Below are positions 1 to 4,551 of a stretch of DNA of 7,239 bases, in pieces. The first letter of the stretch is position 1. Each line of letters starts with the position of its first letter. The notes below the pieces were generated by a model. It was not told the DNA's origin, did no database searches, and saw only the letters and a list, made by a program, of their open reading frames with translations. The position numbers were made by a program, and so were the translations under genes. Source of the DNA: Methylovulum sp. (GTDB lineage: Bacteria > Pseudomonadota > Gammaproteobacteria > Methylococcales > Methylomonadaceae); NCBI GenBank assembly GCA_016919605.1, contig JACXTQ010000096.1, forward strand, positions 1-7,239. The letters are read 5' to 3'.

Positions 1-3
1 CAC

Positions 4-49
4 AAAAAAGCCCGCCACCCCATCGTTTGCGAAGGGTTGGCGGGCTTTT
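4..49 (-). terminator. Rho-independent terminator of rpmE, probably bidirectional
   Basis: An inverted repeat pairs bases 10-17 (GCCCGCCA) with 38-45 (TGGCGGGC). After one C/T mismatch, 19-21 pair with 34-36, leaving a 12-base loop. Read on the minus strand the stem is followed by six T (bases 9 to 4), a classical intrinsic terminator about 60 bases after the rpmE stop. On the plus strand the stem is followed by TTTTCTTT, so it could also stop transcription arriving from a convergent gene left of the window. The symmetry is seen; function in both directions is inferred. Confidence 0.85.
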
Positions 50-109
50 CTTTGGTATCTGGCTTGGGGCTGTTTCCGGCGGCAGGTTTCCGCCAGAGCA
101 TACGGCGGG

Positions 110-310
110 TTATTTGCCGTATTTTTTGCGGAATTTGTCAACGCGGCCTGCGGTGTCAACCACACGTTGTTTACCTGTATAAAAAGGATGGCATGATGAG
201 CAAACCTCAATTTGCAGGTCTTTTGCTATTACCGAGCCAGTGACAAAAGAATTACCACAACCGCAAGTTACGGTAATTTGTTTATAGTTTGGATGAATAT
301 CTGGTTTCAT
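110..310 (-). CDS. rpmE: 50S ribosomal protein bL31 (zinc-binding C+ form)
   Basis: This 66-residue protein is the large-subunit ribosomal protein bL31, which sits at the central protuberance and helps bridge the two subunits. The N-terminus MKPDIHPNY is typical of the family. Four cysteines, C16 and C18 (CGC) and C37 and C40 (CSSC), mark the zinc-binding C+ paralogue rather than the cysteine-free form made under zinc limitation. The C-terminal stretch TGKQRVVDTAGRVDKF is also family-typical, and the length is normal for the family. The gene is transcribed away from the exonuclease III gene and is monocistronic here, ending in the terminator at the left edge. The ribosome binding site is weak (GTGAAAG just upstream of the ATG). 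I see no Zur box with confidence. Confidence 0.97.
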   Translation of the reverse strand: MKPDIHPNYKQITVTCGCGNSFVTGSVIAKDLQIEVCSSCHPFYTGKQRVVDTAGRVDKFRKKYGK

Positions 311-338
311 ATCGCTTTCACATTAGCCGCAAACGGGC

Positions 339-367
339 TACATACTTATTAAAGAACCATCTATAAT
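339..367 (+). promoter_or_regulatory. Candidate promoter of the exonuclease III gene
   Basis: A perfect TATAAT lies at 362-367, with a weak -35 (TACATA, 339-344) 17 bases upstream. The predicted start near 374 gives a leader of about 33 bases before the ATG at 407. No Shine-Dalgarno sequence is visible in that leader. The -10 is shared almost base for base with the divergent rpmE promoter. Confidence 0.5.
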
Positions 368-391
368 ACGGTTTTATGCAAAAAACCGCAA
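363..391 (-). promoter_or_regulatory. Candidate sigma70 promoter of rpmE
   Basis: On the minus strand a -35 element TTGCGG (bases 391-386) is followed by exactly 17 bases and a -10 element TATTAT (368-363, five of six consensus matches). This places the start roughly 45 bases upstream of the rpmE ATG. The -10 core overlaps the plus-strand TATAAT at 362-367. The motifs are seen; promoter activity is inferred. Confidence 0.6.
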
Positions 392-406
392 CCTACAAAT
401 AATCTT

Positions 407-1183
407 ATGCGCATCATCACCTTAAATACCAACGGCATCCGCTCGGCTGAACGCAAAGGCTTCTTCGCTTGGATGCAGCAACAACAGGCTGATGTGGTCT
501 GCATCCAAGAAACCAAAGCGCAATTGCACCAACTCCCCACCGACCCTTTCCACCCCGAAAACTATCATTGTTTCTACCACGATGCCGAAAAAAAAGGCTA
601 TAGCGGCGTGGCCCTGTACTGCAAAAAACTGCCGGACAACGTCATCAACGGCATTGGTTGGGCGGACTTTGACAGCGAAGGCCGCTTTATAGAAGCCCAG
701 TTCGGCAAACTCAGCGTCATCTCCCTGTATTTGCCGTCCGGGTCTTCAGGCCCTGCGCGGCAAGCGATCAAGTTCCAGGTCATGGAACGCCTAGGCCCTT
801 ACCTGCAAACCCGCGCCCAAGAAGGCCGCGACATCATCATCTGTGGCGACTGGAATATCGCCCATAAGGAAATCGACCTCAAAAACTGGCGCGGCAACGT
901 CAAAAACTCCGGCTTCCTACCCGAAGAACGCGCGTGGTTAAGCCAGCTCTTTGCCGACGGCCAATGGCAAGATGGGTTCCGACTGGTCAACCCAGAGGCC
1001 GACCAATACACTTGGTGGTCAAACCGAGGCCAAGCCTGGGCCAAAAATGTCGGCTGGCGCATTGACTACCAAATCATCAGCGCGTCCTTAAAAGACAAAG
1101 TACAAACCACCCGCATCTACAAAGACCAGCGTTTTTCCGACCATGCGCCGTTAATTATGGATTATGATTATCCTTTTGCTTAA
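407..1183 (+). CDS. xthA: Exodeoxyribonuclease III / AP endonuclease
   Basis: This 258-residue Mg2+-dependent member of the endonuclease/exonuclease/phosphatase fold acts in base-excision repair. The family cuts DNA 5' of abasic sites and trims 3' ends. The catalytic set can be followed along the protein: N7 and N9 (NTNG), E35 (IQETKAQ), Y108 (LYLPSG), D148 and N150 (CGDWNI), D220 (RIDYQI), and D245-H246 (SDHAPL) near the C-terminus. All are present, so it should be active, and its length is normal. The ATG at 407 starts directly with the first strand (MRIITLNTNG), so the start is safe despite the lack of a ribosome binding site. It diverges from rpmE and is followed by a palindrome rather than a clear T-tailed terminator. 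Sequence style is closer to the Neisseria-type ExoIII/ExoA branch than to E. coli Xth, which is an impression only. The symbol follows the family. Confidence 0.95.
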   Translation: MRIITLNTNGIRSAERKGFFAWMQQQQADVVCIQETKAQLHQLPTDPFHPENYHCFYHDAEKKGYSGVALYCKKLPDNVINGIGWADFDSEGRFIEAQFGKLSVISLYLPSGSSGPARQAIKFQVMERLGPYLQTRAQEGRDIIICGDWNIAHKEIDLKNWRGNVKNSGFLPEERAWLSQLFADGQWQDGFRLVNPEADQYTWWSNRGQAWAKNVGWRIDYQIISASLKDKVQTTRIYKDQRFSDHAPLIMDYDYPFA

Positions 1184-1210
1184 GGAATCGCTGAATAAAT
1201 CGGCGATTCC
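1184..1210. repeat. Perfect palindrome directly after the xthA stop codon
   Basis: GGAATCGC (1184-1191) and GCGATTCC (1203-1210) are perfect 8-base arms around an 11-base loop, starting on the base after the stop codon. No T run follows, so it is not a standard intrinsic terminator. It could protect the 3' end of the mRNA, or be part of an intergenic repeat or a remnant of a mobile element. Confidence 0.6.
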
Positions 1211-1305
1211 CAGAGCTGACATACGCTGCGCACCGTGACTTTATTTAGGCAGGATTAAAAAAATTTAGTAGGGGTAGGTTTGGGTGATAAAGTAGAGGCA
1301 TAAAA
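1211..1305. other. Intergenic stretch between xthA and the cassette
   Basis: No reading frame of interest is seen here. Bases 1251-1289 contain TTAAAAA, then TAGTAGGG, then TGATA. This motif order recurs on the opposite strand beyond the other end of the two-gene cassette (3439-3493). The G-rich part (1271-1284) has too few G runs for a convincing quadruplex. Confidence 0.4.
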
Positions 1306-1335
1306 AAAATATTATTTGCCAACAGCAAAATATTA
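1306..1335. promoter_or_regulatory. Candidate operator upstream of the cassette
   Basis: A perfect dyad, TTTGC (1315-1319) and GCAAA (1325-1329) with a 5-base spacer, lies inside an AT-rich block. It overlaps a direct repeat of AAAATATTA at 1306-1314 and 1327-1335, spaced 21 bases start to start (two helical turns). It lies about 60-90 bases upstream of the first cassette gene. A TATTAT (1345-1350) just downstream could be a -10, but the best -35 (TTGCCA, 1316-1321) is 23 bases away, outside the normal range. A regulator site is inferred only. Confidence 0.3.
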
Positions 1336-1383
1336 AGAATCCTTTATTATCTTCTGATAGACAGATAAACAGCTATTCGGAAC

Positions 1384-1387
1384 GAGG
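1384..1387 (+). promoter_or_regulatory. Ribosome binding site of the DUF5131 gene
   Basis: GAGG lies six bases before the ATG at 1394. It fixes this start, which also agrees with the conserved N-terminal IEWTEQTWNP segment of the family. Confidence 0.65.
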
Positions 1388-1393
1388 CCGATC

Positions 1394-2161
1394 ATGAGCA
1401 ATAAATCAAGCATAGAATGGACAGAACAGACGTGGAATCCCGTTTCTGGATGCACAAAAGTATCCCCCGGTTGCAAGCATTGTTATGCTGAAACAATGGC
1501 AGGAAGGCTTCAACTCATGGGCGCGGCAGGATATGCCAACGGCTTCCAGCTAACGCTCCATCCTTACAGGATAGAACAGCCCTTATTAAGAAAAAAGCCA
1601 ACCATTTATTTTGTCAATTCTATGAGCGACCTCTTCCATGAAGGGATACCCGATAGCTTTATCGATGAGATATTTTCAGTCATAGAAAGAACGCCTCAAC
1701 ATACTTACCAAATACTGACAAAACGGGCAAAACGGCTGACAGATTATTTTTCAACTCGGACTTGTCCAAAAAATGTTTGGCTTGGCGTTTCGGTTGAAGA
1801 CCGTGAATATGGGCTGCCAAGAATTGACTACCTGCGCGAAATAGACACTGGCATCCGGTTTTTATCAATAGAGCCTTTGCTTGAGAATCTTGGGCCGATC
1901 AACTTGGCGGGTATCCATTGGGTTATTGTAGGGGGGGAGTCAGGAGTCAAAGCCCGTCCCATGAAAGAAGAATGGGTTGAAAATATCAGGCTACAATGCG
2001 AAAAAGACAATGTCGCTTTCTTTTTCAAACAATGGGGTGGCTGGGGGGTTGATGGCAAAAAAAGGGCGAAAAAGGATAATGGTCGTGTATTAAATGGACG
2101 CACTTGGGATCAAATGCCTGGGGCTATTGCTACACAACCAGCAGAAGCGAGAATAATGTGA
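1394..2161 (+). CDS. Three-Cys-motif protein, phage Gp37/Gp68 family (DUF5131), radical-SAM-like
   Basis: This 255-residue member of the phage Gp37/Gp68 family (DUF5131, PF07505) shows nearly every block I recognise for it. In order these are EWTEQTWNP (8-16), the cysteine cluster C20-X6-C27-X2-C30 followed by YAE, VNSMSDLFHE (74-83), QILTKRAKRL (106-115), NVWLGVSVE (127-135), FLSIEPLL (156-163), WVIVGGESG...ARPM (176-190), FFFKQWGG (209-216), and a C-terminal GR.LNGRTWDQMP. The cysteine cluster followed by an aromatic residue resembles the 4Fe-4S site of radical SAM enzymes, but the first spacing is six residues instead of the usual three. The fold and SAM chemistry are therefore an inference. 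The substrate is unknown. The protein is full length, with no frameshift. Its stop TGA is embedded in the GTG start of the next gene. Base composition is visibly AT-richer than the flanking core genes. The family occurs in phages and in bacterial accessory regions. Confidence 0.9.
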   Translation: MSNKSSIEWTEQTWNPVSGCTKVSPGCKHCYAETMAGRLQLMGAAGYANGFQLTLHPYRIEQPLLRKKPTIYFVNSMSDLFHEGIPDSFIDEIFSVIERTPQHTYQILTKRAKRLTDYFSTRTCPKNVWLGVSVEDREYGLPRIDYLREIDTGIRFLSIEPLLENLGPINLAGIHWVIVGGESGVKARPMKEEWVENIRLQCEKDNVAFFFKQWGGWGVDGKKRAKKDNGRVLNGRTWDQMPGAIATQPAEARIM

Positions 2162-3438
2162 CCAGAAAACATTATGGATGGGAAATAGGCAAAGAAATAC
2201 CGATTATCCAACAACATAGCATCGCCAAACATGAAATTCTTAGAGCTTACCTCATAGCCTACATTAAAAAACTGACATTACACCCCAGCCAAGAGGTTTT
2301 TAAGCTAACGATTGTTGACGGATTTTCCGGTGGTGGCGTTTATCGCCATGAAGTAGATAAAAAGGAAACTCTCGGCTCCCCTTTTGTGATACTTGAAGCC
2401 ATTAAAGAAGCGGAGTTCCATTTACAGCAAACGAGGGTAAAGCCTATCAAATTGGACGTTGATTATATTTTTATCGAAAAAGATAAAAAAACCGCCAGTT
2501 TCCTTGAGCTTGAAATAAAGCGGCGTAACTATGGGGGGTTGATAGGGGAAAACATTTTTATCCTAAACAAAACGTTCGACTCACAAGCCGATTCAATTAT
2601 TGAATCGGTAAAGAAAAAAACGCCCCAAGCGACACGCGCCCTTTTTTTGCTGGATCAATACGGCTATTCAGACGTGCCTATCGGACTCGTTTATAAAATT
2701 ATCAAGCACCTGCCTGGTGCAGAAATTATCCTTACTTTTGCCGTGGATGCGTTATTAACGTATGTTAGCGATAAAGGCAATGCCGCCCAAAACCAACTCA
2801 ATAAAATAGGTGTGCCCGAAGTGTTGAAAGGGCGGACAATAGAGGATATTAAATCAAATGAAAAAGATTGGCGGCTCTATATCCAATCTTGCTTATATAA
2901 AGATTATGTTGCCGCATGTGGGGCAAGATACTACACGCCTTTTTTTATCCGCTCTAACCAAGGGCATGGCGACTACTGGCTAATCCATCTATCCCAACGA
3001 GCCAGGGCACGCGATGTAATGGCTCAAGTGCACTGGGATAAAAACAATTACTTTATCCACTATGGCGGTGCGGGTATAGAAATGTTTGATATGCTGGGCT
3101 ATGATCCAGAATGGGATGATGGCCTTAGCGGGCAAACCCAGCTTGGCCATTGTTTTGATGAAATAGCAAAAAATAAAAGCATATCGGCATTGGCTGAACA
3201 GCTACCAAGATTGATACACCCCGCACCCGGAGGCATGACCTTTGGCGAGCTGTTTTCAACCACTTGCAATACGACACCTGCATCCGCTAGCCTTTACAAG
3301 GAAACACTTGAACATTTAATCAAGTATAAAGAAATGGACGTTATCAGCCAAGATGGCAAAAAACGGCGTTCAGCTTCAACAATACATGATTCGGATCAAG
3401 TGTTGACACCTAAACAGACTATCATACCGTTTTTTTAA
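2158..3438 (+). CDS. tcmP: Three-Cys-motif partner protein TcmP, methyltransferase-like
   Basis: This 426-residue protein matches my recollection of TcmP, the habitual neighbour of Gp37/Gp68 three-Cys-motif proteins. I choose the GTG at 2158. It overlaps the upstream stop as GTGA, sits behind a purine-rich GAAGCGAG, and gives the expected N-terminus (HYGWEIGKEIPII, then HS.AKHEIL). The longer in-frame ATG at 2104 would only add 18 residues read out of frame from the upstream gene. Residues 49-62 (TIVDGFSGGGVY region) resemble motif I of class I SAM methyltransferases. FIEKD (105-109) fits the acidic end of strand 2, and LLDQYGYSDVP (about 164-174) resembles a motif-IV-like loop. FAVDALLTY (194-202) and a conserved WLIHLSQRARARDVM (274-288) follow. 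The lysine-rich C-terminus (from about 380) may be a winged-helix-like domain. Catalysis and substrate are unproven; a role with the upstream protein in nucleic-acid modification or phage defence is a hypothesis. The gene ends in a T7 run touching the stop codon. Confidence 0.85.
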   Translation: MTRKHYGWEIGKEIPIIQQHSIAKHEILRAYLIAYIKKLTLHPSQEVFKLTIVDGFSGGGVYRHEVDKKETLGSPFVILEAIKEAEFHLQQTRVKPIKLDVDYIFIEKDKKTASFLELEIKRRNYGGLIGENIFILNKTFDSQADSIIESVKKKTPQATRALFLLDQYGYSDVPIGLVYKIIKHLPGAEIILTFAVDALLTYVSDKGNAAQNQLNKIGVPEVLKGRTIEDIKSNEKDWRLYIQSCLYKDYVAACGARYYTPFFIRSNQGHGDYWLIHLSQRARARDVMAQVHWDKNNYFIHYGGAGIEMFDMLGYDPEWDDGLSGQTQLGHCFDEIAKNKSISALAEQLPRLIHPAPGGMTFGELFSTTCNTTPASASLYKETLEHLIKYKEMDVISQDGKKRRSASTIHDSDQVLTPKQTIIPFF

Positions 3439-3455
3439 AACTATCACGCCCATAA

Positions 3456-3476
3456 GGTACGCGGCCTGCCCGTACC
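3456..3476. repeat. Hairpin after tcmP
   Basis: GGTACG (3456-3461) and CGTACC (3471-3476) form a 6-base stem around a 9-base loop. TATTTTT follows seven bases past the stem, so it may act as a weak terminator for the cassette. It lies inside the motif order shared with the left flank (TTAAAAA and TAGTAGGG on the minus strand at 3489-3475). Confidence 0.5.
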
Positions 3477-3498
3477 CTACTATTTTTAACCCCTTATT

Positions 3499-3538
3499 GC
3501 CTCCGCAACGCCATCAACGCGAACATCCGTTGCGAGGC
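3499..3538. repeat. Long imperfect inverted repeat between tcmP and nadK
   Basis: GCCTCCGCAACG (3499-3510) pairs with CGTTGCGAGGC (3528-3538) over 11 base pairs with one bulged C, leaving a 17-base loop. No T run follows directly (GGCCTTAAAAA), so a terminator role is doubtful. It could be an intergenic repeat, an RNA 3'-end structure or a recombination site. Confidence 0.55.
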
Positions 3539-3621
3539 GGCCTTAAAAACAGACTTAGGTATTTACACCAAACCTTGGCATGAAAAACCCCTACCATTAA
3601 ACCCAACCCCACACTTTTATG

Positions 3622-3627
3622 TATAAT
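3622..3627 (+). promoter_or_regulatory. Candidate -10 of the nadK-recN promoter
   Basis: A perfect TATAAT preceded by TG lies 28 bases upstream of the nadK ATG. No good -35 is found at 15-19 bases spacing; TTAAAC at 3597-3602 (spacing 19) is the best and is weak. Transcription would start near 3634, leaving a leader of about 21 bases with only a poor ribosome binding site (GTAAGCG). Confidence 0.5.
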
Positions 3628-3654
3628 CAACCGCTTTAACTCTCGTAAGCGCGT

Positions 3655-4551
3655 ATGCAGATTCCTTTCAAGATTATTGGCATTCTCGGCAAGTCTAGCG
3701 ACCCGCGCATTGGCGTGACTTTGAACCTGCTTTATGACTATCTGGAAGCCGCCCACTGTACGGTCATCATTGAAGAAGATTGCGCCCCGTTTCTTGAAGG
3801 CAAAGCAGTACAGGCGTGTCCGATTGAGACTATCGGGCAACATTGCGACTTGGCGATTGCGGTCGGTGGTGACGGCACGTTTTTGGGGGCGGTGCGGGCG
3901 GTGGTCGCTTACGACATCCCCATTATCGGCATTAACCTGGGCCGCTTAGGCTTTTTGGTGGACATCTCACCCGATGATTTGCCGGAAAAATTGCACCGTA
4001 TCTTGCAAGGCCATTACACGGAAGAAAAACGCTACCTGCTACGCACCAAAATCATCCGTGACGGGCAAATTATCCATGAAGAAACCGCCGTCAATGAAGT
4101 GGTCGTCCACCGTTGGGTCACGCCCAGCATGATTGAGATCATCACCAAAATTGATAATGTGTTTTTAAATTCGCAGCGCTCCGATGGCCTAATCATTTCC
4201 ACGCCCACCGGTTCCACCGCCTATTCGTTATCGGCGGGCGGGCCTATCTTATCGCCGCAGTTAAACGCGTTGGTGCTAGTGCCGTTAAATCCGCATACCT
4301 TGTCCAACCGCCCTATCGTCATCGCCGCCAGTTCGGAAATTGAAATCAGTTTTTGCCAAACCAAGCAAATCAGCGCCTTAGTGACCTGCGACCATATTGA
4401 GATACCAAAAGTTTTAATCAGTGACAAAATTTTAATAAAACAGGAACCTAAACCGATTAGAATCTTACACCCGGAAGGCCATGACTTCTTCCATATCCTC
4501 AGGAACAAATTAAACTGGAGCAGTGGCTACCACACATCCTTGCCATGTTAG
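3655..4551 (+). CDS. nadK: NAD kinase (ATP/polyphosphate-dependent NAD phosphorylation)
   Basis: This 298-residue cytosolic enzyme makes NADP from NAD. The signature GGDGTFLG (71-78) holds the catalytic aspartate D73. NEVVVHR (147-153) follows, then the NAD-binding block that includes STPTGSTAYSLSAGGPI (182-198), then PLNPHTLSNRP (210-220). The tail HDFFHILRNKLNW (276-288) is family-typical. Length is normal (E. coli 292), with a short polar C-terminal extension (SSGYHTSLPC). The ATG at 3655 fits the first strand (FKIIGILGK). The gene leads an apparent nadK-recN operon: its last 7 bases overlap the recN start, implying coupled translation. It returns to core-genome codon use after the AT-rich cassette upstream. 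Confidence 0.96.
   Translation: MQIPFKIIGILGKSSDPRIGVTLNLLYDYLEAAHCTVIIEEDCAPFLEGKAVQACPIETIGQHCDLAIAVGGDGTFLGAVRAVVAYDIPIIGINLGRLGFLVDISPDDLPEKLHRILQGHYTEEKRYLLRTKIIRDGQIIHEETAVNEVVVHRWVTPSMIEIITKIDNVFLNSQRSDGLIISTPTGSTAYSLSAGGPILSPQLNALVLVPLNPHTLSNRPIVIAASSEIEISFCQTKQISALVTCDHIEIPKVLISDKILIKQEPKPIRILHPEGHDFFHILRNKLNWSSGYHTSLPC

Noticed and set aside
37..243. Plus-strand open frame of 68 codons over rpmE
   Set aside because: It is antisense to a certain ribosomal protein gene, begins in the terminator stem and shows no recognisable protein features.
1184..1250. Complete insertion sequence or transposase remnant after xthA
   Set aside because: Apart from the palindrome there is no coding remnant and no second matching end; a mobile-element origin cannot be supported from the window alone.
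1271..1284. G-rich run as a G-quadruplex
   Set aside because: Only two runs of three or more G are present, too few for a stable intramolecular quadruplex.
1931..3436. Homopolymers G7 (1931-1937), A7 (2057-2063) and T7 (2642-2648, 3430-3436) in the cassette as phase-variation or frameshift sites
   Set aside because: Seven bases is short for phase variation, the reading frames are intact, the G7 encodes a conserved VGGES motif, and the A7 is not in the frame needed for a standard -1 slippery heptamer.
3575..3600. Sigma54-type promoter (TTGGCATG...) upstream of nadK
   Set aside because: The required GG/GC pair and spacing to a TTGCA-like element are absent.
3514..3843. 109-codon minus-strand open frame across the nadK start
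   Set aside because: It overlaps conserved nadK sequence and runs across the intergenic repeats; no family features.
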